A stretch of DNA of 64,000 nt from Candidatus Dechloromonas phosphorivorans (GCA_016721185.1 JADKIP010000014.1:620001-684000); one strand, 5' to 3'; counted from the stretch's first letter, positions 8,451 through 17,230 are shown. The notes: generated by a model from the sequence alone, not told the origin. Program-made: numbers and translations.

Positions 8451-9282
8451 AACAATCGATTTCCACGGTATTGAAGCGCTGCGTCTGAATGGCCCGAAAG
8501 GGTCGAGTGCAGTTATCAGCAAGTTGGGCGGGCAGGTGCTCTCCTGGATAACGCCGGATGGCCGCGAGCACCTTTATCTTTCGGAAAAAGCTGTTTTTGA
8601 TGGCAGCGTGGCGATTCGTGGTGGTGTTCCCGTCTGCTTCCCGCAGTTTTCCGGGCTGGGTGAGTTGCCCAAGCACGGCTTGGTCCGCACCCGGCTATGG
8701 TCGCTTGATACCGAGCGCTGTGCGGATGATTACGCGCTGGTGACGCTGGTGGTTAGCGATGACGCAGCGAGCCGCGCCATTTGGCCGCACGCTTTTACCG
8801 CTGAAATTACGCTGATGCTGGAGGTTGACCGCATCGATATCGAGTTTTGCGTCACCAATACCGGCGGGGTGCCGTTTGAATTTACCGGCGCGCTGCACTC
8901 CTACCTGCGGGTGACTCAGGTTGAGGATGTTTCGCTTGAAGGTCTGTACGGTCATAACTACCGTGATGCCGCCAACAGTGACCAGATCGTGCGTGACAGC
9001 GGCATCGAATTGACCATCGACAACGAAGTGGATCGGGTTTATTACGATATCCAGCGACCGCAGCAGCTGAATGCCGGCAATCTCAGCCTGACCATCGAGA
9101 GCCAGGGCTTCCCCGATGTGGTGGTCTGGAACCCGTGGGTCGAACTATGTGCCGAGTTGAAAGATATGCCGGCCGATGGCTGGCGGCAGATGCTCTGCGT
9201 TGAGGCTGCCATCGCGCAGAATCCAATCAGCTTGCCGGCGGGTGAAGAGTGGTACGGGCGGCAGACGTTGGTTGCGATTTGA
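8434..9282 (+). CDS. yeaD: D-hexose-6-phosphate mutarotase (YeaD family)
   Basis: 282 residues of the aldose-1-epimerase superfamily, YeaD branch, which interconverts the anomers of hexose 6-phosphates. Visible marks: GGVPVCFPQFSGLG with the phosphate-binding loop, KHGLVRTRLW, the HSYLRV strand with its catalytic His, the PDVVVWNPW region near the C-terminus, and CVEAA with the conserved Glu. The ATG at 8434 has GGAG at 8426-8429; a longer in-frame start at 8407 lies inside the DUF3301 gene and is not needed. Confidence 0.92.
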   Translation: MKPSIETIDFHGIEALRLNGPKGSSAVISKLGGQVLSWITPDGREHLYLSEKAVFDGSVAIRGGVPVCFPQFSGLGELPKHGLVRTRLWSLDTERCADDYALVTLVVSDDAASRAIWPHAFTAEITLMLEVDRIDIEFCVTNTGGVPFEFTGALHSYLRVTQVEDVSLEGLYGHNYRDAANSDQIVRDSGIELTIDNEVDRVYYDIQRPQQLNAGNLSLTIESQGFPDVVVWNPWVELCAELKDMPADGWRQMLCVEAAIAQNPISLPAGEEWYGRQTLVAI

Positions 9283-9375
9283 GGCTGCAATTCGATGCGA
9301 CTGCTTGAATCCACTATTTGAACCTTTGATCCCGCCGGGTTTCGAATAACAGAATCCTCGGCTATTATAAAAATC

Positions 9376-9765
9376 ATGCAAGCGCTGCTCCGGAAAATCT
9401 CCCGCATTGTGTTGTTGGTCCTGTTGGCCACCGTCTTCTCGCCGAGCTTCGGTTGGGAAGCGGCGGAAAGCATGGCCGCGCACGAGCACGCTTCCCCGGC
9501 GGCGCATCAATCGCATGGCGATGACCATCACGCCCCGGCGGCTGATTGCGAGGGGTGCCCGCAGCACGAGGCGGATGGTTGTGCCTCGACGCAGCACCAT
9601 TGCTGTCCCGGTCATCAACTCGGGCATTTGCAGGGCGGTATTGTTGATGCGCTGCGCCTGCCCATGCCGGCACAGACGGCCGATCTCTCCGGCAATATTG
9701 TCAGTCGCTTCACCTCCCGCGTGCCGGAAGGACTTGAACGACCACCCAGAGTATCCGCCGTCTGA
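9376..9765 (+). CDS. His/Cys-rich exported protein at head of metal efflux operon (CzcI-like)
   Basis: 129 residues with an N-terminal hydrophobic segment (ISRIVLLVLLATVFSPSFG) ending in a likely signal-peptidase site, then a histidine-rich stretch (AAHEHASPAAHQSHGDDHH) and several Cys (CEGC, CCPGH). Such small metal-binding exported proteins open czc operons (CzcI/DUF2946-like) and are thought to tune induction or chelate metal in the periplasm. It precedes czcC by 113 bases in the same direction. The assignment rests on position and composition. Confidence 0.75.
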   Translation: MQALLRKISRIVLLVLLATVFSPSFGWEAAESMAAHEHASPAAHQSHGDDHHAPAADCEGCPQHEADGCASTQHHCCPGHQLGHLQGGIVDALRLPMPAQTADLSGNIVSRFTSRVPEGLERPPRVSAV

Positions 9766-9878
9766 ACGTCGGCGGAGTGCCAGCCTTATCTTTGTGTTTC
9801 CCCCTGATTTTTTGACAGCCCAGCCGGGCTGATCTGGCCTGCCGCCGGTTGTCTATTTGACTCAGCCGGAGGAATTCC

Positions 9879-11096
9879 ATGCGACGCTTTTTATGGATCG
9901 CACTATTGCTGCTTGCCGCCCAACCGGTGCGCAGCGAACCGATACAAACCCTTGCCCAAGCCTATGCGGCTGCCTGGCAGCGCCAGCCTGTCGCTCAAGC
10001 GGTAGCCGAGCGTGAAAACGCCTTGCGCTCCCGCCGCTTGGCAGCCGATGCTTTGACGCCTGAGCCGCCCAGTATTGAACTGAAAGGGCGCACCGACCGC
10101 TTTAACCAGCAGCGCGGGGCGACTGAGCAGGAGATTGGTCTGGTGCTGCCGCTCTGGTTGCCCGGTGAGCGGAGCGCCAGCCAGGCCCTGGCCGAGGCCG
10201 AAATAGGGGCGCTTGGCGGTCGCATGGCGGCGCTGCGTCTGCAACTAGCCGGCGAGGTGCGCGATGCCTGGTGGGGCTGGCAACTGGCCGGCAACGAACA
10301 GACGCTCGCCGCTGAACGCGTCGCGGCGGCACGCCGTTTGCAGAACGATGTGGCGCGCCGGGTTGCCGCGGGCGATCTTTCGCGGGCCGATCAGCATCAG
10401 GCGGCTGGCGCGCTGGCCGCTGCCGAGGCCCAGCAGGCCGAAGCCAGTGTGGTGCTTGAATCTGCCCGCTTTCGCCTGCAGTCGTTAACCGGTCAGTTGC
10501 CCAGCGCCGCCGGGCCGGTGCCGGAACCGCTGGTTGGCGAGCTGCCCGGCGTTGAATTAAGCGATGAACACCCCTTGCTGCGTGAATTGCAGGCGAAGGG
10601 CGATGTCTCGCGGCGCAGTCTTGAACTGACGCGGGCACGCAGCCGAAATAATCCTGAAATTGCGCTCGGTACCCGCCGGGAGAGGGCGATGACGGGCGAT
10701 TCGATGGAGCAGACCTGGGCGCTCGCCTTGCGCATTCCGTTTTCGTCCGGTGCCCGCAACGACGCGCGGCTGGCTGAGGCCAATGCCGATCTGATCGAGA
10801 GCCGCCTGCAGTTCGACCGTCAGGGCGAGCGGCTGGGCAATGAACGTGCTGCCGCTCAGGCCCAGCTTTTGGCCGCGCGCCAGCTGTTGGCGGCGGCCGA
10901 ACTGCGGGCGCAACTGGCTGCCGAGAATCGGGGCTTTTTTGACAAATCATTCCGCCTTGGGGAAACCGATTTGCCTACCCGCTTGCGTATTGAGCTGGAA
11001 GCCTTCGAGGCTGAGCGACAAGCGAGCCGGGCGCGGATCAATCTGGCGCAACGAATTTCGGCCCAACGGCAGGCGCTCGGCCTGCTACCCGAATGA
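9879..11096 (+). CDS. czcC: CzcC-type outer-membrane efflux protein (TolC family)
   Basis: 405 residues with a clean signal peptide (RRFLWIALLLLAAQPVRS-E). The rest is long Ala/Arg/Leu/Glu helices with the two-fold repeat typical of TolC-family channels (ERENALRSRRLAADAL; QAQLLAARQLLAAAELRAQL). As the outer-membrane part of an HME-RND pump it forms the exit duct for divalent or monovalent heavy metals. GGAGGAATT ahead of the ATG is a strong ribosome-binding site. Second gene of the efflux operon. Confidence 0.9.
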   Translation: MRRFLWIALLLLAAQPVRSEPIQTLAQAYAAAWQRQPVAQAVAERENALRSRRLAADALTPEPPSIELKGRTDRFNQQRGATEQEIGLVLPLWLPGERSASQALAEAEIGALGGRMAALRLQLAGEVRDAWWGWQLAGNEQTLAAERVAAARRLQNDVARRVAAGDLSRADQHQAAGALAAAEAQQAEASVVLESARFRLQSLTGQLPSAAGPVPEPLVGELPGVELSDEHPLLRELQAKGDVSRRSLELTRARSRNNPEIALGTRRERAMTGDSMEQTWALALRIPFSSGARNDARLAEANADLIESRLQFDRQGERLGNERAAAQAQLLAARQLLAAAELRAQLAAENRGFFDKSFRLGETDLPTRLRIELEAFEAERQASRARINLAQRISAQRQALGLLPE

Positions 11097-11165
11097 ACAA
11101 GGATCACATCATGAAAATTCGACTGTTTTTCCGGTTGACCGCAGCATTAGCTGCTGGTCGCAGCA

Positions 11166-11648
11166 TTGCTGCTGACGCTGCCATTTTCTGTCCAAGCCGC
11201 TGAATTGCCGCTCCCGATACCCGTTGTCGTGGCCGAAAGTGAAAGCTTTGAGGTCGTCGGCCGGCTGGACACCGAAGGATTCACGTTTTTCGTTGATCGG
11301 GCAGCGAGCAATGCGCCGGTGCTGAACGCGGCGCTGGAAGTGGAGCAGGGCGGCCGCAAGGCAAAGGCGCGTTTCCGCAACGAAAGCGGCGATTACCTGA
11401 TCGACGATGCAGCATGGCTGCAGCCGCTGCGCCAGCCTGGTGAATACGCACTGGCCTTTACCCTGGTGGCGGGAGACGAGGCTGATTTGCTCTCGGCCGA
11501 TTTTGTCGTTGCCGGGGCGTCGACCGCAGCAACGGCCTTGCCAATGGCCGGCGGCTGGGCGGCAGGCGTTTCCGGGCTCGCCTTGCTGCTTTTGCTGGGT
11601 GGGGCTTGGTGGCGCCGCCGTGCGCGTGGAAAGGCGGTGGTCGCATGA
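11166..11648 (+). CDS. Periplasmic protein of metal-efflux operon, C-terminal membrane anchor; N-terminus frameshifted
   Basis: 160 residues in this frame: an N-terminal signal-like stretch (LLLTLPFSVQAAE), a beta-rich periplasmic domain and a C-terminal membrane helix followed by RRRARGK. Frame 0 has a TAG at 11148 and no good start. The natural start is the ATG at 11111 (AAGGA upstream), in another frame: it encodes MKIRLFFRLTAAL, and dropping one base near 11150 joins it to LLVAALLLTLPFSVQAAE, a perfect signal peptide. Thus either a one-base sequence error or a genuine frameshift. Sits between czcC and czcB; function unknown, perhaps metal delivery or pump assembly. Confidence 0.7.
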   Translation: MLLTLPFSVQAAELPLPIPVVVAESESFEVVGRLDTEGFTFFVDRAASNAPVLNAALEVEQGGRKAKARFRNESGDYLIDDAAWLQPLRQPGEYALAFTLVAGDEADLLSADFVVAGASTAATALPMAGGWAAGVSGLALLLLLGGAWWRRRARGKAVVA

Positions 11649-12766
11649 GTCACCTATTGAAGCTCTCGACATTAAGCGCCTTGTTGTTGGCGGTGAGCCT
11701 GCCGCTGGCTGCCCACGAAGGGCATGACCATGCCGATGAAAAGAAGGCGATGGTCAATCTGGGCAACGCGCCGCAGCGTTTGCCGGACGGCGCGGTGTTT
11801 CTGCCCAAATCGGCGCAGCGCAGCATGGGCGTTTTGACGCAGCCGGTGGTTGACGAGGAAATTCCGCGCATCGTCGAACTGGCCGGTCGGGTGATCATGG
11901 ATCCGCACCTCGGCGGCCGCGTCCAGGCGATGATTCCCGGACGTATCGAAGCGGCAGGTGCGCACGGGTTGCCGTCCGCCGGCAGCAAGGTGCGCAAGGG
12001 GGATATTCTGGCCTGGGTGGTGCCGTCCACCGGGCAGATCGAGCGTTCCAACCAGTCTGCCTTGCTGGCCGAATTGAAGGCCAGCCTGGCGTTGGCCGAG
12101 AAGCGCGTCCATCGTTTGAACGAGCTCGCTGACACCATTCCACGCAAGGAAATCGAGATTGCCGAGAGCGATGTCGCGAGTTTGCGTGGGCGCATTGCCG
12201 CCGTCGGGGGCGGTTTGTCCAGCCGCGAGGCGTTGCTGGCGCCCGTTTCCGGCGTGATCGCGGCGAGCAATGCGGTAGTCGGCCAGGTGGTTGAACCGCG
12301 CGAGCTGATTTTCGAGATTATTGACCCGGATGGCCTGCACGTTGAAGCCAGCGCCTATGAAACCCTGGCGCTTGAGGATGTCGCTGCCGCCACCGTGGCG
12401 GTCGGTGAGCGTTCGGTGCCGCTCAATTTTATCGGCGCCAGCCGCCGCCTGCGGGAGCAGGCCTTGCCGCTTATGTTCGAGAATCATGCCGTCGGTGCCG
12501 GGTTGGCTTTACCGCTGGGCCAGCCGGTGAAAGTGCAGGTGCGCATGAAGTCGGTTGTGCGCGGCTTGCCGGTGCCGATGGCGGCGCTCAGTCGCAATAC
12601 GGCGAATGAGGTGATCGTCTGGGTCAAGGATGCGCCTGAACGTTTCACGGCACGCCCGGTCCAGATCACGCCACTCGACGGCGTCCGCGTGGTTATTTCG
12701 CGCGGTTTGAAATCCGGTGAGCGCGTCGTGGTGCAGGGCGCCTCATTGATCAGCCAGATTCGCTAG
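11645..12766 (+). CDS. czcB: CzcB-type periplasmic adaptor of RND metal pump
   Basis: 373 residues. The ATG at 11645 overlaps the previous stop (ATGA), so I prefer it over the longer in-frame start at 11606. A signal peptide is followed by a His/Asp metal-rich segment (HEGHDHADEKK). The usual adaptor order follows: barrel-sandwich half (RVQAMIPGRIEA), alpha hairpin (about residues 130-185), second lipoyl half (APVSGVIAASNAVVGQVV) and C-terminal beta barrel (KSGERVVVQGASLI). It bridges CzcA in the inner membrane and CzcC in the outer membrane. Confidence 0.92.
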   Translation: MSHLLKLSTLSALLLAVSLPLAAHEGHDHADEKKAMVNLGNAPQRLPDGAVFLPKSAQRSMGVLTQPVVDEEIPRIVELAGRVIMDPHLGGRVQAMIPGRIEAAGAHGLPSAGSKVRKGDILAWVVPSTGQIERSNQSALLAELKASLALAEKRVHRLNELADTIPRKEIEIAESDVASLRGRIAAVGGGLSSREALLAPVSGVIAASNAVVGQVVEPRELIFEIIDPDGLHVEASAYETLALEDVAAATVAVGERSVPLNFIGASRRLREQALPLMFENHAVGAGLALPLGQPVKVQVRMKSVVRGLPVPMAALSRNTANEVIVWVKDAPERFTARPVQITPLDGVRVVISRGLKSGERVVVQGASLISQIR

Positions 12767-12776
12767 GAGCCCCGAT

Positions 12777-15700
12777 ATGTTCCAGTGGCTCGTCGAAAAA
12801 AGTCTCGCCAACCGGCTTTTTGTGCTGGCGGTCAGTGTTGTGCTGATGGCTTATGGGGCGTTTCAGGCCGGGCGTTTGCCGGTCGATGTCTTCCCCGATC
12901 TCAACAAACCGACCATCACGCTGATGACAGAAGCCGGTGGCATGGCCCCGGAAGAGGTCGAGCAGTTAATCAGCTTTCCGCTCGAAACGGCGATGAGCGG
13001 CCTGCCCGGCGTCGCCGGCATCCGTTCGGTGTCGAGCGCCGGCTTGTCCTTCCTTTATGTTTCCTTTGACTGGGGCGTCGATATCTACCGGGCGCGGCAG
13101 ATGGTCAGCGAGCGGCTGGCCGGTCTGGAGGCGGCCTTGCCGGTCGGCGTTTTGCCGCGCATGGGGCCGGTGTCATCGATCATGGGCGAGATCATGCTGA
13201 TAGCGATGCCGGTTGCCGTGCCGGATGGTGACCCGAAACAGGTGCGCGAATACGCCGACTGGGTGCTGCGCCCGCGCCTGCTGGCAATCTCGGGGGTCTC
13301 GCAGGTCATCCCGATTGGTGGCGAGGTGCGGCAGTTCCAGGTGCAGCCCGATACCCGGCGCATGGCCGATCTCGGCATTTCGCTCGAACAACTGGAAAGC
13401 GCCTTGAAGGGCTTTGCCGCCAATACTTCGGGCGGCTTTCTCGAACTCAATGGCCGCGAATACCTGATTCGTCACCTCGGGCGCAGTGCCCGGCTCGATG
13501 ACCTGAAAAATCTGGCGCTGACCGCCCGGGCCGGCCAGGCGATCCTGCTTCGGCAGGTTGCCGAGGTCGGTTTCGCGGCGGCGATCAAACGGGGCGATGG
13601 TGGTTTCAATGGCGCTTCGGCGGTCATTCTCAGTATTCAGAAGCAACCGACGGCGGATACGGTCGACCTGACAAAACGCATCGAAAGCGCGATTGCCGAT
13701 CTCAAGCCCAGCCTGCCCAAGGGCATTACCGCGCCGCAAGTCATTTTCCGCCAGGCCGATTTCATCGAGGCTTCCATCGGCAATCTGGAGGCGAAACTGC
13801 TGCTCGCTTTCTGTCTGGTCGCCGCCATCCTGTTCTTTTTTCTCGGCAACTTCCGGACGATGCTGATCTCGCTGACCGCCATTCCGTTATCGATCCTGAT
13901 CGCCATCCTGGTCTTCAAGTGGCTCGGTCTGTCGATCAACACCATGACGCTGGGCGGGCTGGCGATTGCCATTGGTGAGCTGGTCGATGATGCGGTGGTC
14001 GATGTCGAAAACATCCTGCGCCGGCTGCGCGAAAAGGCCGCCCGGGGCGAGCCGTATTCGATCCACGCGACGGTGGTTGCCGCCTCGCTGGAAGTGCGCA
14101 CCGCCATCGTCTATGCAACGCTGATCATCGCGCTCGTCTTCGTGCCGCTCTTTGCGCTGCCCGGCATTGAAGGCCGGCTGTTCGTGCCGCTCGGCATCGC
14201 CTACATCGTTTCCATCCTCGCTTCGCTGGCGGTTTCCGTGTTGCTGACACCCGTGCTTTGCGCCTATCTGCTGCCCGGTCTGGTTTCCCAAAAGCATCGC
14301 GAAACCCGGCTGGTCTCTTGGCTGAAAGGGCATTACGCCGGGGCGTTGCAGCGGGTGCTCGCCGCCCCGCGCCTGCCCGTGGTGCTGGCCGGCTGTGCCG
14401 TGGTGCTGGCGATGGCGACCATCCCGTTCTTCCCGACCAGCTTCCTGCCGCCGTTCAACGAAGGCTCGATCACGCTCGGCATGCGCCTCAATCCGGGGGC
14501 GACGCTGGCCGAATCGATTCGCATCTCCAGCATGGCCGAAAGCGCCCTGCGCGGCGTCCCGGAAATCGGGAATATCGGCCGTCGCACCGGGCGTGCCGAA
14601 CTGGATGAACATGCCGAAGGCGTCCATGTGTCGGAGCTGGAAATCAGTCTCAAGCCCGAGGGGCGCAGCAAGGAAGCAATCTATGCCGACATTCGCCAGC
14701 GCCTGAAGGATCTGCCGGCGACGATCAACCTCGGGCAACCGATCTCGCATCGCATCGACCACATGCTGTCCGGCGTGCGGGCGCAAGTCGCCATCAAGAT
14801 CTTTGGCGAGGATCTCGACACCCTGCGCGCCCAAGCTGGTTTGCTGCGCGAACGGCTGGCGAAAGTGCCCGGGCTGGCCGACCTCGAAATCGAAAAACAG
14901 GTACTGGCGCCACAGATCAAGGTGCGCGTCGATTTCGACGCCGCCGCCCGCTACGGTATTTCAACGGCGCAACTGACGCGGACGCTGCAAACCCTGGTCG
15001 ATGGCGAGAAAGTGACGCAGATTGTCGAAGGCAACCGGCGTTTCGATCTGGTCGTTCGTCTGCCGGAAAGTGCCCGTTCGCTGGAGGGCCTGAAAGGCCT
15101 GCTGATCGAAACGCCGGGTGGGCGCGTGCCGCTTTCAATGCTGGCCAGTATCGAGGACGCCGATGGCCCGAACCAGATCACCCGCGACGACGGCCGGCGG
15201 CGCATCGTCATCGCCGCCAACGCCCACGGCCGGGCGCTTTCCGATGTGGTGGCCGATCTGCGCGCAGCCATCGCCGAATTCCCCCTGCCGGAAGGCTATT
15301 TCATCACCCTCGGCGGCCAGTTCCAGGCGCAGGAAGAAGCGGCCAAGCTCATTTCACTGCTCGCCATCGGCTCGGCAGCACTGATTTTCATGGTGCTGTT
15401 CAGCCGCTATCAGTCGGCAGTGCTGGCTTCCCTGATCATGGCCAACGTGCCATTGGCACTGGTCGGCAGTGTCGTCGGCCTGTGGCTATCAGGCCAGCCG
15501 CTCTCGATCGCGGCACTGATCGGCTTCATTACGCTGGCCGGTATTTCGACGCGCAACGGCATCCTGAAAATCAGTCATTACCTCAACCTGATGCGTTTTG
15601 AAGGTGAAACCTTCACGCCGGCAATGATCGTCCGCGGCTCGCTGGAACGCCTGACACCCGTGCTGATGACTGCGCTAGTCGCGGCATTCGCACTATCCCC

Positions 15701-15881
15701 ACTGCTTTTTGAAGCCGAACAGCCGGGCACCGAAATCCTGCACCCGGTCGCCGTCGTCATTTTTTCCGGCCTGATCAGCTCGACGCTGCTCGACACCTTT
15801 ATTACCCCCGCCTTGTTCTGGCTGTTCGGCCGCGAAGCCGCCGAACGTCTGGCCAGACAAGACCTCAACGAAGCCCTTTGA
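12777..15881 (+). CDS. czcA: CzcA/CusA-type heavy-metal RND transporter
   Basis: 1034 residues with the RND plan of 12 membrane spans and two large periplasmic loops. It starts MFQWLVEKSLANRLFVL; the first loop has PDLNKPTITLMTEAGGMAPEEVE in two pieces typical of HME-RND pumps. The TM4 proton-relay motif reads GELVDDAVVDVEN, with the acidic residues and Glu expected for metal pumps (CzcA itself has GxxVDGAVVxVEN). It exports metal ions by proton antiport. The substrate (Zn/Co/Cd against Cu/Ag) cannot be settled from this motif, and no regulator gene is adjacent. Confidence 0.92.
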   Translation: MFQWLVEKSLANRLFVLAVSVVLMAYGAFQAGRLPVDVFPDLNKPTITLMTEAGGMAPEEVEQLISFPLETAMSGLPGVAGIRSVSSAGLSFLYVSFDWGVDIYRARQMVSERLAGLEAALPVGVLPRMGPVSSIMGEIMLIAMPVAVPDGDPKQVREYADWVLRPRLLAISGVSQVIPIGGEVRQFQVQPDTRRMADLGISLEQLESALKGFAANTSGGFLELNGREYLIRHLGRSARLDDLKNLALTARAGQAILLRQVAEVGFAAAIKRGDGGFNGASAVILSIQKQPTADTVDLTKRIESAIADLKPSLPKGITAPQVIFRQADFIEASIGNLEAKLLLAFCLVAAILFFFLGNFRTMLISLTAIPLSILIAILVFKWLGLSINTMTLGGLAIAIGELVDDAVVDVENILRRLREKAARGEPYSIHATVVAASLEVRTAIVYATLIIALVFVPLFALPGIEGRLFVPLGIAYIVSILASLAVSVLLTPVLCAYLLPGLVSQKHRETRLVSWLKGHYAGALQRVLAAPRLPVVLAGCAVVLAMATIPFFPTSFLPPFNEGSITLGMRLNPGATLAESIRISSMAESALRGVPEIGNIGRRTGRAELDEHAEGVHVSELEISLKPEGRSKEAIYADIRQRLKDLPATINLGQPISHRIDHMLSGVRAQVAIKIFGEDLDTLRAQAGLLRERLAKVPGLADLEIEKQVLAPQIKVRVDFDAAARYGISTAQLTRTLQTLVDGEKVTQIVEGNRRFDLVVRLPESARSLEGLKGLLIETPGGRVPLSMLASIEDADGPNQITRDDGRRRIVIAANAHGRALSDVVADLRAAIAEFPLPEGYFITLGGQFQAQEEAAKLISLLAIGSAALIFMVLFSRYQSAVLASLIMANVPLALVGSVVGLWLSGQPLSIAALIGFITLAGISTRNGILKISHYLNLMRFEGETFTPAMIVRGSLERLTPVLMTALVAAFALSPLLFEAEQPGTEILHPVAVVIFSGLISSTLLDTFITPALFWLFGREAAERLARQDLNEAL

Positions 15882-15908
15882 TTCACTTTCACCCAGGAGA
15901 AACCCATT

Positions 15909-16286
15909 ATGACCAAAACCCTCAAGACCTTGCTCCTCGCCCTAGCTCTCAGCACCTACGGCAACGCCGCGCTGGCCCACGCCGAACACGGCCAGCCGCA
16001 GTACGGCGGCGTCGTCGCCGAAGCCGGTGAAATGCAATTCGAAGTCGTCAGCAGGGATGGCCAACTGACCGTTTACCTCAGTAACCACGGCAATCCAGTG
16101 CTCGCTACCGGCGCAACCGGCAAGCTCACCGCATTGGTCGGCACCGCCAAAAGCGAGTTCGACCTGAAAGCGGTGGGCGATAGCCACCTGCAAGGATCGG
16201 GAAGCATTCCGGCCGGGGCGAAGCTGCTGATTACGGTCCAATGGCCGGGCAAGAAGCCCTTGCAGGCGAGGGTGGTGATGCGTTGA
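15909..16286 (+). CDS. Exported protein closing the metal-efflux operon
   Basis: 125 residues: signal peptide (LLLALALSTYGNAALA-H), then HAEHGQPQYGGVVAEAGEMQFE and a compact beta-rich domain. AGGAGA lies just before the ATG at 15909. Only 27 bases after czcA, so it belongs to the same transcript. Similar small exported proteins at the end of czc-type operons are annotated as hypothetical; a role in periplasmic metal binding is inferred from the N-terminal histidines and from context only. Confidence 0.7.
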   Translation: MTKTLKTLLLALALSTYGNAALAHAEHGQPQYGGVVAEAGEMQFEVVSRDGQLTVYLSNHGNPVLATGATGKLTALVGTAKSEFDLKAVGDSHLQGSGSIPAGAKLLITVQWPGKKPLQARVVMR

Positions 16287-16299
16287 AGGCTGAATTTGC

Positions 16300-16328
16300 T
16301 TGATAAATAGTAATCGAACGATTACGAT
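16300..16328 (+). promoter_or_regulatory. Promoter and palindromic operator of the higBA module
   Basis: TTGATA (16300-16305) and TACGAT (16323-16328) are separated by 17 bases, a good sigma-70 layout. Between and over the -10 box lies the perfect palindrome GTAATCG-AA-CGATTAC (16310-16325). Antitoxins of this class repress their own operon through such palindromes, so this is the predicted binding site of the HTH protein encoded at 16637. Direct sequence observation; binding is inferred. Confidence 0.6.
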
Positions 16329-16334
16329 TTATCC

Positions 16335-16631
16335 ATGTATTCAATCTAACCTCTACCTGAATTTACGGCATGGCTCAGTGGTCTGAAGGTCAAACCGACG
16401 CTAATTCGGTTAGCCCGTCGACTGGACAAAGTTCAGCGCGGCATCCTCGGTGACGTGAAGGCTGTCGGCAATGGCGTATTCGAGATGCGGGAACATTTTG
16501 GTCCGGGTTGGCGCATGTATTACGTGCAGTGGGGAGCGGTTCTGATCGTGATGCTTGGTGGCGGCGATAAGTCGACGCAGGCCGCCGATATCGCCCAAGC
16601 CGTGAAGTTGGCGGCGACAATCAAGGAGTAA
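16335..16631 (+). pseudogene. HigB/RelE-type toxin, interrupted by a nonsense codon
   Basis: From the ATG at 16335 the frame reads MYSI, then a TAA at 16347, then PLPEFTAWLSGLKVKPTL and on without a break to 16629. Everything after the stop matches the HigB-like 'addiction module killer' family: RLARRLDKVQRGILGDVKAVG, EMREHFGPGWRMYYV, MLGGGDKSTQAADI. The usual fifth residue region is Gln or Arg followed by PLPEFTAWL, so CAA to TAA is the simplest explanation. No alternative start restores the N-terminal helix. The toxin is probably dead, or the base is an error. The antitoxin gene follows after five bases. Confidence 0.75.
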
Positions 16632-16636
16632 TTGCG

Positions 16637-16939
16637 ATGACAAAGAAAATCGATCCGGCAAACCTGCCCGAATTTGACCTGGCCGAATATCTGGATAGCG
16701 AAATCGCTATTTCGGAGTACCTGAACCAGACCATTGCCGATGGTGACATGGCAGAACTGGCACATGCGCTGGGCGTGGCTGCCCGAGCCCGAGGCATGAC
16801 AGAAGTAGCCAAGGCCTCCGGTATCACACGCGAAGCCTTGTACAAGGCGCTACGCCCGAACGCCAGCCCGCGCTTTGAAACCGTGAGTAAAGTGTGTGCT
16901 GCCCTCGGTGTGCGGCTCGTGGCTCAGCCGATTCACTGA
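16637..16939 (+). CDS. HigA-type antitoxin (HTH, addiction module antidote)
   Basis: 100 residues. The N-terminal part (FDLAEYLDSEIAISEYLNQ) is the signature of the 'addiction module antidote protein' family. It is followed by a helix-turn-helix (GMTEVAKASGITREALYKAL) and the end RFETVSKVCAALGVRL. It normally neutralises the toxin and represses the operon through a palindrome such as the one at 16310-16325. The gene is intact while the toxin gene upstream carries a stop codon. Confidence 0.85.
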   Translation: MTKKIDPANLPEFDLAEYLDSEIAISEYLNQTIADGDMAELAHALGVAARARGMTEVAKASGITREALYKALRPNASPRFETVSKVCAALGVRLVAQPIH

Positions 16940-16976
16940 AGGGGAAATCGGCAACGAAAGGGCGATTCTGGTGTGC

Positions 16977-17019
16977 TGCGGTCAACCGGAAAACTAGCCA
17001 AAACTTCAGGTTGACCGTA
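16977..17019. repeat. Inverted pair of the GTYGACCGCA-type motif
   Basis: TGCGGTCAACC at 16977-16987 and GGTTGACCGTA at 17009-17019 are inverted copies (one mismatch) separated by 21 bases, placed just after the antitoxin gene. The paired arrangement could form a stem and resembles the way uptake-sequence pairs double as terminators in some bacteria, though there is no T-run directly after it. One of many copies in this window of the same 10-mer. Confidence 0.5.
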
Positions 17020-17034
17020 ACAAGCTGAAATAGG

Positions 17035-17117
17035 TTTTTTTTTTTTTTTTTTTTTTTTTTCTTTTTTTCTTTTTTTTTTTTTTTTTTTTCCCCCCCCCCT
17101 TTTCCCCCTTCTTTCTT
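17035..17117. repeat. 83-base pure pyrimidine tract (T26, T20, C10 runs)
   Basis: From 17035 to 17117 every base is T or C: 26 T, C, 7 T, C, 20 T, 10 C, then mixed T/C blocks. Nothing comparable occurs elsewhere in the window, and such runs are very rare in GC-rich bacterial DNA. It lies exactly between the toxin-antitoxin genes and the RyR/TIR pair. It may be an assembly artefact at a contig join or a genuine slippage-prone tract. The lysine-rich reverse frame across it is not a gene. Confidence 0.9.
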
Positions 17118-17230
17118 ATGACCTTTGCACTCGAACAACATAACTGAGGTTGATGTGTCATTGAAGTTTGCGCGCCACGGATAGCAGGCTGGTGTCAACT
17201 TTGAAGTCTAACAACGCCAGGCGCATTTTG

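Noticed and set aside
16824..17198. Lysine-rich reverse frame over the pyrimidine tract
   Set aside because: Poly-Lys is produced by the homopolymer run itself; the rest is antisense of the antitoxin gene.
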